DNA of 64,000 bases, taken from the NCBI RefSeq assembly GCF_022698165.1, contig NZ_JALDAY010000024.1, forward strand, positions 27,434 to 91,433, given 5' to 3'. This DNA is from Streptomyces cylindrosporus (GTDB taxonomy: Bacteria; Actinomycetota; Actinomycetes; Streptomycetales; Streptomycetaceae). Made by a program: the position numbers and the translations under genes. The notes under the pieces are model-generated. The model did not search any database. It saw only the letters and a program-made list of their open reading frames with translations, and had not been told where the DNA came from. Position 1 is the first letter of the stretch; each line of letters begins with the position of its first letter. This document shows, one piece after another, positions 14,460 through 22,506 of the stretch.

Positions 14460-15530
14460 CTACGCGACCGCGGTCTCGGGCCCGTCCTCGGCCGCCGCGC
14501 TGTCGTCGATGAGCCGGTCCGGGGACAGCGCGTACTGGAAGACCAGCCCGTTCAGGGTGTGCACCCCCCACAGGGCCTTCAACTCGGCGATCTCCGTCTC
14601 CAGCGCCCGCTTCGACACCTCCAACTTCCGGGCGATCGACGGCTGCGACTCCTCCGCGCACAGGTAGCGGAGGATGACCCGCTGCCGGGCGTTCGTCCGC
14701 ACCCCGCCCGTCCCCGACACCGTGTCCACCACCCCGCCCCGAGCACGCAACTCCCCCGACCAGGGCTGGCCGCGCCGCCACTCCGCCTCAAACACCTGCG
14801 CCAGCACCGCGACCACCGCCGGATCCGTCACCAGCCACGCCGCATGCGGCGCCGAGCCCTCCACGATGTGATCGGGCACGACCGCCTGCTCCCGGTCCAC
14901 GATCACCATCCGCTCGAAGTCCCCCACCACGGTGCGGTACTGGGCGGGCCGGCCCCCCGTACGGGCCGCCATCGTCCGCGCGTACTCGGCCGTCAGGGCG
15001 TGGTCGCGGACGGTGTCGCGGTAGATGGTGCGCAACTCCACCCCCCGGTCCAGCGCGTGGCTGTCGCGGGAGACGGCGCCCTCGAGGACTTCCCGCTTCC
15101 TAGGTCCGCCGGGCTGCGCGGCGAGGATCTCCCGCCGGGCATCCCCCACCACGTCCTGCAGGCGTGCGTTCACGGTCTGCGGGTCGGCGAGGTACACGCT
15201 CGACCCCGACGCCCGCAGCTGCACGGCCCGGTACTCCTGGATCAGGTCCCGGGACGACTCCGGCATCGCCGCTACCCGGTCGATGCCGCGGCGTACCTCG
15301 TCCAGGACCAGCGACACCATGTTCCGGTAGGCGGGCTGCGGGTCCCGGGCGACGGTCCGGGGATCGTCGCTGATCAGATTCCAGGCGATCAATTCCCGGC
15401 GGGCATTCTGATCTGCGGAGTTCAGGGCGTCGACGGTTTCCCATTCCTCACGGCAGATTGCCTTGTACAACCTTTTCGCTTGTTCGGACAAATCACCGAT
15501 CGTGTAGCCGTCACCCGGATTCATGACCAA
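14460..15530 (-). CDS. Orphan LuxR-type regulator with TrmB-like sensor region
   Basis: 356 residues. Residues about 270-335 carry the LuxR-type HTH (NARQRVILRYLCAEESQPSI, ARKLEVSKRALETEIAELKA). The central part (about 110-250) resembles the phospholipase-D-like domain found between TrmB-type and LuxR domains in Streptomyces regulators (LRTIYRDTVRD, RMVIVDREQAVVPD). A TTG start is placed seven bases after GGGGGAG; an ATG lies two codons later. It faces a small exported peptide gene at 15807 and has a 29-bp perfect inverted repeat 38 bases before its start. Such orphan regulators often answer to a cognate peptide or ligand. Confidence 0.85.
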   Translation of the reverse strand: MVMNPGDGYTIGDLSEQAKRLYKAICREEWETVDALNSADQNARRELIAWNLISDDPRTVARDPQPAYRNMVSLVLDEVRRGIDRVAAMPESSRDLIQEYRAVQLRASGSSVYLADPQTVNARLQDVVGDARREILAAQPGGPRKREVLEGAVSRDSHALDRGVELRTIYRDTVRDHALTAEYARTMAARTGGRPAQYRTVVGDFERMVIVDREQAVVPDHIVEGSAPHAAWLVTDPAVVAVLAQVFEAEWRRGQPWSGELRARGGVVDTVSGTGGVRTNARQRVILRYLCAEESQPSIARKLEVSKRALETEIAELKALWGVHTLNGLVFQYALSPDRLIDDSAAAEDGPETAVA

Positions 15531-15567
15531 CGATCTACTCCCCCGAACCCCGACACGCTAGATCAAC

Positions 15568-15596
15568 TGCGGTTTCCCGCGGTGCGGGAAACCGCA
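15568..15596. promoter_or_regulatory. 29-bp perfect inverted repeat upstream of luxR-type gene
   Basis: Arms TGCGGTTTCCCGC and GCGGGAAACCGCA are separated by GGT, 38 bases before the start of the LuxR-type gene. This is the size and symmetry expected for a dimeric regulator's operator, most simply autoregulation. Confidence 0.75.
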
Positions 15597-15806
15597 CGAA
15601 GAAACGATTGAGACAGCAAAGACGATACGACAGCATCCTTGTGGGGCGTCCCCCGACGCTCGTATCCACGGTCCTCCCCCACGCCACACGCGACTACTGC
15701 CAGGAAACCGCGTGCCCGCCCCGGGGAATCGCAGCAGGGCCAACGCACGAGAATCGGGCCAGACGCCCCTTTACTGTTTCTCCACACCCGTACAGAGGAG
15801 CATCCC

Positions 15807-16061
15807 GTGAGCCAAGGACGACACCGCGCCCCCAGGACACCCGCGCCCGCCAGGAAGATCAGCTTGCGCCGCCTCGCCGCCGCCGCAGGATTCGCGGCCG
15901 CGGCGGCCACCGGGATCGGGCTGGCCGACGGCGCCGTCACCTCGGCCACGCCGGCCGACACCGGCTGGGGCGCCCCCGACACCACCACCGTCGTCGACAG
16001 CGACACCGGCACGGACAGCGGCGGTACGGCCGTCTACCTGGACGACACCGGCTGGGGCTGA
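15807..16061 (+). CDS. Small exported peptide with DTGWG repeats
   Basis: 84 residues from GTG with AGAGGAG seven bases upstream. A basic stretch (RKISLRRL) and hydrophobic core (AAAAGFAAAAATGIGLA) form a signal or anchor. The mature part is only about 35 residues, contains DTGWG twice (once at the extreme C-terminus), and is otherwise Asp/Thr/Ser-rich with no cysteine. It is divergent from the orphan LuxR-type regulator across 276 bases. A processed C-terminal peptide could serve as a signal sensed by that regulator; this pairing is inference. TACTGT at 15772-15777 is a possible -10. Confidence 0.72.
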   Translation: MSQGRHRAPRTPAPARKISLRRLAAAAGFAAAAATGIGLADGAVTSATPADTGWGAPDTTTVVDSDTGTDSGGTAVYLDDTGWG

Positions 16062-16171
16062 CAGGACTGCGTGGGGTCTGGCGGGCGCCCGAAGGGGAAG
16101 CGGCACCCACCAGACCCCACGCACCACCGGCAGGGGGCAACACCCGCCCGAAACCACGGCACCGTGGAGGC

Positions 16172-16603
16172 ATGCCCCCAACGCCCAGAAAGACCTCCCG
16201 CGAAGACACCCCGCTCGTCGCCCATGCCCGCCACGAGCTTCGGCTCATCGGCGAAGACGACTTCGTCATCACCGGCCTGTGCAAGGTCATCCGCTCCTTC
16301 GCCGACATGGGCCACAGCGGAGGAAGCGCCCCGCACGCTATCGCCTACCTGGAACGCCTCCTGCGCTTCCAGCCGTTGTCCGAACTCACCGACGACCCAA
16401 GCGAGTGGATCGACCGGCACGCCGAAGGCCTCTTCCCCACCCCGTTCTGGCAGTCCAAGCGGAACCCGGAAGCCATGTCTACCGACGGCGGGAAGACGTA
16501 CTACCTGATCTCCGAGCAGGAAGCCGCGGGCGATATCGCCACCACCCCGCTCCACCGCAGCAAGCCAGCAGACCTTCCGCAGTCCTCCCCGGACGGTGCC
16601 TGA
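16172..16603 (+). CDS. Conserved actinophage protein (GHSGGSA type)
   Basis: 143 residues with CGTGGAGG upstream. The segment VIRSFADMGHSGGSAPHAIA, then LLRFQPLSELTDDPSEW, is a hallmark of a small family found widely in actinobacteriophages and their prophages, whose function is unknown. The C-terminal part (KTYYLISEQEAAG) also fits. It starts a coupled run of small genes to 18018. Confidence 0.8.
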   Translation: MPPTPRKTSREDTPLVAHARHELRLIGEDDFVITGLCKVIRSFADMGHSGGSAPHAIAYLERLLRFQPLSELTDDPSEWIDRHAEGLFPTPFWQSKRNPEAMSTDGGKTYYLISEQEAAGDIATTPLHRSKPADLPQSSPDGA

Positions 16604-17073
16604 TGGCCAAGGTGAACCCGACCAGCCCCTACACGCGGCTCCGCCAGTTGCCTGGCGGGGACCGGCGCCTCCACGTCACCGCCCACGGCGGCACCACCAG
16701 CGGCTACCTCGCCGAGGCCAGCATCGCCTACACCAGCGACGAGGTGCCCACCCTGCACATCGAGCTGGAGGAGTCCGAGCACGACCTGTTCAGCGCCGGA
16801 ATCGACGCCGTACGGATAGACATCCCCGCCGACCAGATCCTTGCCGCCGACGTGGCTGCCCTCCGCGTCGACACGCCCTCCTCTTACGCCTGGCAGGAGC
16901 TGTCCCGCCAGCTGGAGACGCTGAAGCCGTGGCTGAGCACCGAGGACCCGCCGCCGTGCGGGCACGAGGACGTCGTCGAGACCCCGGAGTTCGCCAACTC
17001 CCAGACGCCCGGGATCTGCCTGTGGTGTCCCACCCCGCTGGTGAAGCTGAACGACGAATGGATCCCGGCATGA
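16603..17073 (+). CDS. Hypothetical protein (156 aa)
   Basis: Start overlaps the preceding stop (TGATG). Beta-rich N-terminus (RRLHVTAHGGTTSGYLAEA, VPTLHIELEESEHDLF) and a C-terminal zinc-like motif (PPCGHEDV...GICLWCPTP). No family recognised; a small modifier or DNA-associated phage protein is possible. Confidence 0.72.
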   Translation: MAKVNPTSPYTRLRQLPGGDRRLHVTAHGGTTSGYLAEASIAYTSDEVPTLHIELEESEHDLFSAGIDAVRIDIPADQILAADVAALRVDTPSSYAWQELSRQLETLKPWLSTEDPPPCGHEDVVETPEFANSQTPGICLWCPTPLVKLNDEWIPA

Positions 17074-17366
17074 GCGAGCCCGAGCCCGGGCAGGGCGAGT
17101 ACGAGATGGTCATGCCGATCATCCTGGCCAAGACCAACGGCGGACCGTACGACGACGCAGCGGTCGTCGCGGGGATGACGTGCGGCGCCCTGGATCAGGA
17201 GCTCGCCATGGCGAAGACCCTGCACACGCTGCCCCGCGAGCGCTACCTGGACGCCAGGCTCCTGGAGCAGGCCGACCTGATCGCGATGAAGCACGGCTAC
17301 ATGATGAAGCGCGGCGACCTGGACGAGGCGTCCGGGTGGCAGGAGGTGACGTTCGAATGGGCGTGA
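17070..17366 (+). CDS. Hypothetical protein (98 aa)
   Basis: ATG overlaps the preceding TGA. Helical (MTCGALDQELAMAKTLHTLP, EQADLIAMKHGYMM). Its last codons overlap the start of the next gene. No domain recognised. Confidence 0.7.
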   Translation: MSEPEPGQGEYEMVMPIILAKTNGGPYDDAAVVAGMTCGALDQELAMAKTLHTLPRERYLDARLLEQADLIAMKHGYMMKRGDLDEASGWQEVTFEWA

Positions 17367-17752
17367 CCACCGACACCATCCACCGTGCCGAACTCCCCAT
17401 CGACGACCGCCCGCACGGCATCGACCTCTCCGGGGACATCCTCCATGCCGCCGTACGGAGATTCGGCAGCGTCGACGTCTGGTACGTGGCCCGCAGGAAC
17501 GACCAGGAGCACATGCGGCGCAGCTTCCAGATCGTCGGCACCGGCCAGCCCTTCGCCGCAGGCCTGCACCGCCACCATAAGTCAGCGGTCTCGCCGGACA
17601 GCCATCTCGTGTGGCACGTCCTGGAGAACCTCTGCCCGCACTCGCTGCCGGCTCCGGAAGACCTGACCGACCACCAGGTGGTCGGCACGGAGTGCCCGGC
17701 CTGCCGTGTCGGATTGAGCGGAAAGCGCGGATCGGGCTGGGTTCCGGTATGA
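17357..17752 (+). CDS. DUF7352-like small phage protein (131 aa)
   Basis: Starts MGVTTDTIHRAELPIDDRP; the GTG two codons later is an alternative. The pattern IHRAELPIDD, LHAAVRRFGSVDVWYVARR, IVGTGQPF and HLVWHVLEN matches a small family of beta-sandwich-like phage proteins (DUF7352 type) as I know it. The C-terminus adds ECPACRVGL, half a zinc site. Function of the family is unknown. Confidence 0.72.
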   Translation: MGVTTDTIHRAELPIDDRPHGIDLSGDILHAAVRRFGSVDVWYVARRNDQEHMRRSFQIVGTGQPFAAGLHRHHKSAVSPDSHLVWHVLENLCPHSLPAPEDLTDHQVVGTECPACRVGLSGKRGSGWVPV

Positions 17753-18018
17753 GCCACAGCGATCCTGCAGACGACCTGAAGAGCGCCTACCGGCGCCTCG
17801 AAGAAGCGATCGGCGACGTGGCCCGGCTGGAGGGCGCGCAGGGCGTCATGCTGGAGTGGATCGTGGTCACCGCGCATCAGCGGTACGACGAGGACGGCGA
17901 CCCCAAGGTGCAGATCGGGCAGTGGCTGCCGGACGGCATGGACGTCCCGTACCACCGGGTGATGGGCCTCCTCGACTACGCGCTGACGATGCGGCGCGGC
18001 GAGATCCTCCAGGACTGA
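17749..18018 (+). CDS. Conserved small phage protein (89 aa)
   Basis: Reads MSHSDPADDLKSAYRRLEEA, then GQWLPDGMDVPYHRVMGLLD and YALTMRRGE. The last motif (PYHRVMGLLDYAL) recurs in short actinophage proteins of unknown function (DUF7213-like). It overlaps the previous gene and ends the coupled run before a double hairpin. Confidence 0.75.
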   Translation: MSHSDPADDLKSAYRRLEEAIGDVARLEGAQGVMLEWIVVTAHQRYDEDGDPKVQIGQWLPDGMDVPYHRVMGLLDYALTMRRGEILQD

Positions 18019-18071
18019 CCCCGCGCCAGGCGGCCTGTTGTCAGTGGCGGGTGGGAGGGTAGACGTGGCCC

Positions 18072-18175
18072 AACGGCCCGTGCCCTGTCGGCGGGGCGCG
18101 GGCCCCGGGCCGTTGTTGGTCCCGGATGCCACACTGGTAGGTGGCCCCATCCCGTTCCCCCGTCGGGATGGGGCC
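18072..18175 (+). terminator. Two large hairpins between operon end and metalloprotease gene
   Basis: AACGGCCCG/CGGGCCGTT (18072-18114) and GGCCCCATCCCG/CGGGATGGGGCC (18143-18175) are both perfect stems. The second has 12 bp and a 9-base loop. They fill the 223-base gap before the gene at 18242. Confidence 0.7.
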
Positions 18176-18241
18176 GCCACACGGCCCGGCCCCGCCGGGT
18201 AGGGGGCAACGTGGGCGCGGATCGTGTCCAGACTGAAGAGC

Positions 18242-19006
18242 ATGCCTCTCCCCGCCCGCACCACTCGAACCCGCCGCCACACCCTCGCCGCAGCCGTCAT
18301 CGCCGCCCTGGCCGCCGTCCTCGGACTGCTGGCCGCGCCGCACGCACACGCCGCGACCACGACGCCCGTGTACAAGGGCACCGGCTGGAAGGCGTGGACG
18401 TCGAACGGGATCTACAGTCTCGCCCCTGACGGGTACACCATCGTCTTCGCCGACGCGACCGCCCGCACCCGCCTCACCCCCTACCTGAAGGGGCCGGCCG
18501 GCCAGGTCACTACGGCCGTGGGCGTTCCCATCACCGTGTCGACGATCATCGACACCACCCCGGCCGCCGCATGCCCGCCGCGGCACAGGATCGTCGTCCA
18601 CTACACGTACCGGCCCATGGGGTTGAAGGGCATGTCGCAGACCCGCGCCTGCCACAACACCGTCGACGGCTCCGCATGGGGCGGGCACATCCTGATCGAC
18701 ACCGAGTACTGGTCCACCACGGCCTGGTTCTCCACCGACCCGACGGTGAACAACAACTACCGCAAGGACACGGTGGCCCACGAGCTCGGGCACGCCCTCG
18801 GACTTGACCACCCCAACGCGGACCTGAACAAGGACGGCACGATCACGTCCGGGGAGTGCGTGAAGTCGACCGCCGGCCGCAAGCCGGTCATGTGCTCGAA
18901 GAACCGCGGCGCCGCAGCTGCGGCGGATGCGGGACGGTACACGGCGGAGTACGACCTTCCCGGGCTGCGGCAGTTGCTGAGGAACTACGCGCTGCGGCAG
19001 CTCTGA
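18242..19006 (+). CDS. Secreted zinc metalloprotease (metzincin type)
   Basis: 254 residues. A Sec signal peptide (RTRRHTLAAAVIAALAAV ... AAPHAHA|A) is followed by a catalytic domain whose helix reads VAHELGHALGLDH, the HExxHxxGxxH zinc site of metzincins. A calcium-loop-like segment (DLNKDGTITSGE) and four to six cysteines follow. A GTG at 18224 is also in frame, but GAAGAG precedes the ATG at 18242. A secreted protease is unusual cargo for a phage-like element. It may be a host-fitness gene or act on the wall or mycelial surface; no substrate can be read from the sequence. Confidence 0.88.
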   Translation: MPLPARTTRTRRHTLAAAVIAALAAVLGLLAAPHAHAATTTPVYKGTGWKAWTSNGIYSLAPDGYTIVFADATARTRLTPYLKGPAGQVTTAVGVPITVSTIIDTTPAAACPPRHRIVVHYTYRPMGLKGMSQTRACHNTVDGSAWGGHILIDTEYWSTTAWFSTDPTVNNNYRKDTVAHELGHALGLDHPNADLNKDGTITSGECVKSTAGRKPVMCSKNRGAAAAADAGRYTAEYDLPGLRQLLRNYALRQL

Positions 19007-19018
19007 ACGCACGAAAGC

Positions 19019-19042
19019 GGCCCGCCTCCGAAGAGACGGGCC
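19019..19042. terminator. Terminator between convergent genes
   Basis: GGCCCGCCTC and GAGACGGGCC pair around CGAA with one mismatch, 12 bases after the metalloprotease stop and upstream (in map order) of the convergent NERD gene. Confidence 0.65.
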
Positions 19043-19089
19043 ACGGCCACGCAGGGCGCCCCCCATTGCGGTGACGCCCACCCTACGTC

Positions 19090-19746
19090 TCACCCGCCCT
19101 CCCCGTACGGGCGCAGCACCCGATCCACCCGCTCCACGATCGCCGCCGCGCCCACCGGATCCGCCGGCCCGTACAAGGCGCCGGCCAGGCGGGGTATCAG
19201 CCGGCTCGTCTCCAGCACGTACACGAAGTCGTCCCAGCCCGGCACGCGCACCGCGAGCTCCCCGCCCGCCACCGGGGAGTTGTGGACGACGAGCAGCGGC
19301 CACACCACCACCCCCGGCAAACCGAGCGCCTGCTGCACGCGGGCCGCATACCCGGCGACCTTCACGACCTGGTCGTGCCGGTCCTCCGTGCCGCAGCACA
19401 CCCGGCCGTTCCGTACGACGGTGGGCCAGCCGCGATGCCACGTCTTCGTATCCAGCACCACCACCGCCGTCCCCGTCGGCGGGACCAGGACGTGGTCCAG
19501 CTGGGCGCCGTACGGGATCCGCCGATCGTGCCGCACCGCCCAGCCCTGGCCCTGGAGTTGGGCGAGGAGGGCGGCGGTGACGGCTTCACCGCGGCCGCCG
19601 TGCTCCCTGCGGGCCGCCAGAGCGTCCGCCCGCCGCGCCTGCGCACTCACCCCCAGGGCGGCCGTCAGACGCCGCCACAGGCCCCTGCGGGCAGCCTTCC
19701 GGGTCTCCTCCGCCCACCGCATCGCACTGTTCTCGTACGACGTCAC
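19090..19746 (-). CDS. NERD-domain nuclease-related protein
   Basis: 218 residues from a GTG overlapping the upstream TGA. After a basic N-terminal helix, residues about 50-165 fit the NERD domain: GEAVTAALLAQLQGQGW, YGAQLDHVLVPPTGTAVVVL and DTKTWHRG, the last supplying the D...E/D-x-K type nuclease core. NERD proteins are predicted restriction-endonuclease-fold nucleases that occur on plasmids and in defence contexts. It is the last gene of the 19-21 kb minus operon. Activity unproven. Confidence 0.82.
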   Translation of the reverse strand: MTSYENSAMRWAEETRKAARRGLWRRLTAALGVSAQARRADALAARREHGGRGEAVTAALLAQLQGQGWAVRHDRRIPYGAQLDHVLVPPTGTAVVVLDTKTWHRGWPTVVRNGRVCCGTEDRHDQVVKVAGYAARVQQALGLPGVVVWPLLVVHNSPVAGGELAVRVPGWDDFVYVLETSRLIPRLAGALYGPADPVGAAAIVERVDRVLRPYGEGG

Positions 19747-20042
19747 CGCTCGCCCTCCACCTGCTCGAGCCACGCGCCCATCGACTCCCACACCTCGCGC
19801 ACCTGCCGAGCATGAAGGACCACGTCGGACGCGTTCACGGACAGGCGCATCCACGGCCAGGGCGTCCCGTCCTCCGGCTGGTCGTCCCGGCCGTCCCGGG
19901 TGATGTGCGAGGGGACCTCGGCGAGTTGCACGACACCGTCCCGGCGGTCGTCCTGGCTGGGAAGGATGTGCGAGCCCTGGTAGGCGTACGGCGGCCCGTC
20001 CTCGCCGTTCTCGAGGTCCAGGATCGTTCCCCACACACTCAC
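19743..20042 (-). CDS. Hypothetical protein (99 aa)
   Basis: Starts MSVWGTILDLENGEDGPPYAYQ, a pattern that recurs in short phage proteins; overlaps both neighbours by four bases. It looks like a small beta-rich fold (HITRDGRDDQPEDGTPW, WPWMRLSVNASDVVLHARQV). No function known. Confidence 0.75.
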   Translation of the reverse strand: MSVWGTILDLENGEDGPPYAYQGSHILPSQDDRRDGVVQLAEVPSHITRDGRDDQPEDGTPWPWMRLSVNASDVVLHARQVREVWESMGAWLEQVEGER

Positions 20043-20587
20043 CGGCTGGCCTCCTTCTGGTTCCGCTGGGCCAGGATCTGGTCATAGACCGGCTTCCACT
20101 TCAGACAGCCCGGGCACGTCACTTCGGTGTCGTCCGGAAGCGCTCCCTGCGTCGTCGACCGGCCGCAGATACCCATGCCGTGCGTCCACTCCTTCACGGG
20201 CTCGCACCACGAGTACAGGGCCAGGTGCGTAACGTCTGGCTCGTCTGCCAACTCGAGGCGCGCCACGGGCATCAGGTACACGCGCGTCTTGTCCAGATCG
20301 GTGGCCTCGGCGGCTGCCTGGGCTCGCACGTTGGCGGCCACCACCTCGGCGACCTTCACGCTGTACGTCGCCTGGTGCCTGCACGGTTGCACCGTCACCA
20401 CCCGCTCGTCCTCATGCTCCATGCCGAGCCCGACGACCCAGCCGGTCACGGGCGCGCCGCAGACGGTGCAGTCCGGCCGGACGGTGTCGGGGTCCTGTGT
20501 GGCGCGCTCCTCCGCAGCCAGGAACTGGGCGAGCTGGGTGCTGGTGAGCCGCGGCAGCACGGCAGGAGCCGCGTTTCTCTTGTTCAC
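20039..20587 (-). CDS. Hypothetical protein (182 aa) with N-terminal zinc site
   Basis: GTG start (MNKRNAAPAVLPRLTS). CTVCGAPV and VQPCRHQ early, and TCPGCLKW near the end, suggest structural zinc. The centre is helical (VVAANVRAQAAAEATDLDKT). Overlaps the XRE gene upstream and the 99-residue gene downstream. No family. Confidence 0.75.
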   Translation of the reverse strand: MNKRNAAPAVLPRLTSTQLAQFLAAEERATQDPDTVRPDCTVCGAPVTGWVVGLGMEHEDERVVTVQPCRHQATYSVKVAEVVAANVRAQAAAEATDLDKTRVYLMPVARLELADEPDVTHLALYSWCEPVKEWTHGMGICGRSTTQGALPDDTEVTCPGCLKWKPVYDQILAQRNQKEASR

Positions 20588-20817
20588 GGTGCTCCGTTCG
20601 GTTTGATCAGGATGGCGAGTTCGTTGTCCAGGTCCAGCCACACCAGCAGCGTCACCAGGGCGTCCGCGTCCGGGCGGCTGCCCTGGGACATGCGGGTGAA
20701 CGTGGACGGGCTGATGCCCAGCTCGGATGCGACGTCCTTCCACGCCAGGCTGCGCTGGTAGCGCTGCGCGTCGAGACGCCGGTACAGCTCGGGCATGTCC
20801 AGGAGGTAGGCGCTCAC
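20584..20817 (-). CDS. XRE-family HTH protein (77 aa)
   Basis: One Cro/C1-type HTH nearly fills the protein: RSLAWKDVASELGISPSTFTR followed by PDADALVTLLVWLDLDN. It has no effector domain. Small XRE proteins of this type act as phage repressors or antirepressor partners. It overlaps its neighbours and so is co-expressed with them. Confidence 0.82.
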   Translation of the reverse strand: MSAYLLDMPELYRRLDAQRYQRSLAWKDVASELGISPSTFTRMSQGSRPDADALVTLLVWLDLDNELAILIKPNGAP

Positions 20818-21074
20818 GCTTCCCCCTCGACGGTTGAAGTGGCAGGCCTGCGGTGCCGGGCCGTACAGCCGCTACGGCGCCGCCGCAGCGCGTACACCAC
20901 CCGGCGGGCAACCCACTCGGCGACGATGGACAGGCCGACCGAGAACAGGGCCAGGCCGACCACGGCCAGCACGGGCGGGGTGAAGTCCCCAGTGGCCCAG
21001 AACCAGAAGCCGACGACGGCGAGCGCGATGCCGGCAGGCAGGAGGACGTCGGAGGCGATACGGCGCATGCTCAT
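20814..21074 (-). CDS. Small membrane protein (86 aa)
   Basis: Two hydrophobic helices (VLLPAGIALAVVGFWFW and LAVVGLALFSVGLSIVA), then a basic tail. AAAGGAGA precedes the start. The left end of the tnpB element lies only about 20 bases upstream of the start codon, so the insertion may have separated this operon from its original promoter. Confidence 0.75.
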   Translation of the reverse strand: MSMRRIASDVLLPAGIALAVVGFWFWATGDFTPPVLAVVGLALFSVGLSIVAEWVARRVVYALRRRRSGCTARHRRPATSTVEGEA

Positions 21075-21095
21075 CAGAGTTCTCCTTTGTGGATA

Positions 21096-22461
21096 CCCCG
21101 GCCTTCAGGCCGGGGAGGAAACGAAGCTCCTGCGGAGCAGGGCAGGGACAGCCGGTTCGCCGCCAGGGCGGACCGGCGTCTACCATCCACCGGTCGGCAT
21201 CCGCCGCTCACACGGAATCTGATACGGTGTGAGGCGTGACGCAGCAGGTCAAGCGGGCTTTCAAGTACCGCTTTTACCCCACGGACGAGCAGGCAGCTGA
21301 GCTGTCCCGCACGTTCGGCTGCGTCCGCCTCGTCTACAACAAGGCGCTCGAAGAACGCACCCGGGCCTGGTACGGCGAGCAGCGCAGGGTCTCCTACGTG
21401 CAGTCCTCGGCCGCGCTGACGGAGTGGAAGAAGACTGAGGAACTGGCCTTCCTGGCCGAGGTGTCCTCGGTCCCGCTCCAGCAGGCGCTGCGCCATCTCC
21501 AGACGGCGTTCGGGAACTTCTTCGCCAAGCGCGCCAAGTACCCCCGGTACAAGAGCAGGAAGAAGTCCCGGGCGTCGGCCGAGTACACCCGCAGCGCCTT
21601 CAAGTGGCGCGACGGGCACCTGACGCTGGCGAAGATGGCCGAGCCGCTGGACATCCGCTGGTCGCGTCCACTGCCCGAGGGCGCGGAGCCGACCACGGCG
21701 ACCGTGTCCCGTGACGCGGCGGGCCGCTGGTTCGTGTCCCTGCTCTGCGAGGACACCATCGCCCCGGCCCCCGCCACCACCGCGGCGGTCGGCATCGACG
21801 CCGGGATCACCTCCCTGGTAACCCTGTCCACCGGCGAGAAGATCGCCAACCCCCGGCACGAACGGCGCGACCGCGCCCGCCTGGCCCGCGCACAGCGCGA
21901 GCTGTCCCGCAAGACGAAGGGCTCCGCGAACCGGGACAAGGCCCGGCGCCGCGTCGCCAAGGTCCACGCCCGGATCGCCGACCGGCGCCGCGACTTTCTG
22001 CACAAGCTCACCACTCGACTCGTCCGCGAGAACCAAACGGTCGTGATCGAGGACCTCACCGTCCGCAACCTGCTGAAGAACGGCCGCCTCGCGCGCGCCA
22101 TCTCCGACGCGGCCTGGACGGACCTCCGCATGATGCTGGAGTACAAGTGCGCCTGGTACGGGCGCGAACTCGTGATGATCGACCGCTGGTTCCCCAGCTC
22201 CAAGCTGTGCGGAACCTGCGGCACGGTCGCCGCGAAGATGCCGCTGAACGTCCGCGAGTGGACGTGCGAGTGCGGCGCGGTGCACGACCGTGACGTAAAC
22301 GCGGCACGCAACATCCTGGCCGCCGGGCTGGCGGCCTCTGCCTGTGGAGACGGTGTAAGACCTCAACGGGAGTCCTCCCGGACGGGGCGGTCGTCGGTGA
22401 AGCAGGAAACCCAGCGGGCGACCGCTGGAATCCCCCGCCTTTAGGTGGGGGAGGAAGTCAA
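21096..22461 (+). mobile_element. IS200/IS605-type element carrying tnpB only
   Basis: The left end has the hairpin CCCCGGCCT-TC-AGGCCGGGG (21096-21115) followed by AGGAA. The right end has CCCCCGCCT-TT-AGGTGGGGG (22432-22451) followed by AGGAAGTCAA. The two ends share hairpin shape and polarity, as in IS200/IS605 elements, where TnpA acts on one strand. TCAA at 22458-22461 is a plausible right cleavage site. No tnpA is present, so it depends on a transposase elsewhere. It has no terminal inverted repeats or target duplication, as expected. Confidence 0.8.
21236..22444 (+). CDS. tnpB: TnpB RNA-guided endonuclease
   Basis: 402 residues from a GTG. The N-terminal OrfB HTH region (FKYRFYPTDEQAAELSRTFG, RLVYNKALEE) and the RuvC-like core are complete: Asp188 in VGIDAGITSL, Glu272 in VVIEDLTVRNL and Asp353 in HDRDVNAARN, with a zinc ribbon Cys325/Cys328 (LCGTCGT) and Cys344/Cys346 (WTCECG). 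TnpB proteins are ancestors of Cas12; they use a right-end RNA (reRNA/omegaRNA) to cut DNA next to a short TAM and help retain the element. All catalytic residues are intact, so this copy is predicted to be active. The gene runs into the right-end hairpin. Confidence 0.95.
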   Translation: MTQQVKRAFKYRFYPTDEQAAELSRTFGCVRLVYNKALEERTRAWYGEQRRVSYVQSSAALTEWKKTEELAFLAEVSSVPLQQALRHLQTAFGNFFAKRAKYPRYKSRKKSRASAEYTRSAFKWRDGHLTLAKMAEPLDIRWSRPLPEGAEPTTATVSRDAAGRWFVSLLCEDTIAPAPATTAAVGIDAGITSLVTLSTGEKIANPRHERRDRARLARAQRELSRKTKGSANRDKARRRVAKVHARIADRRRDFLHKLTTRLVRENQTVVIEDLTVRNLLKNGRLARAISDAAWTDLRMMLEYKCAWYGRELVMIDRWFPSSKLCGTCGTVAAKMPLNVREWTCECGAVHDRDVNAARNILAAGLAASACGDGVRPQRESSRTGRSSVKQETQRATAGIPRL

Positions 22462-22477
22462 AGGGGCTCCAGGGCGG
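22361..22477 (+). ncRNA. Predicted reRNA/omegaRNA scaffold and guide
   Basis: By analogy with studied IS605 elements, the guide RNA comes from the 3' end of tnpB through the right-end hairpin, and the guide is the 16 or so bases just outside the element. Here the scaffold would end at 22461 and the guide begin AGGGGCTCCAGGGCGG. The 5' limit is a guess. Confidence 0.5.
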
Positions 22478-22506
22478 TGATCGGTCTTACCCGCCGGTGG
22501 CGGTGT

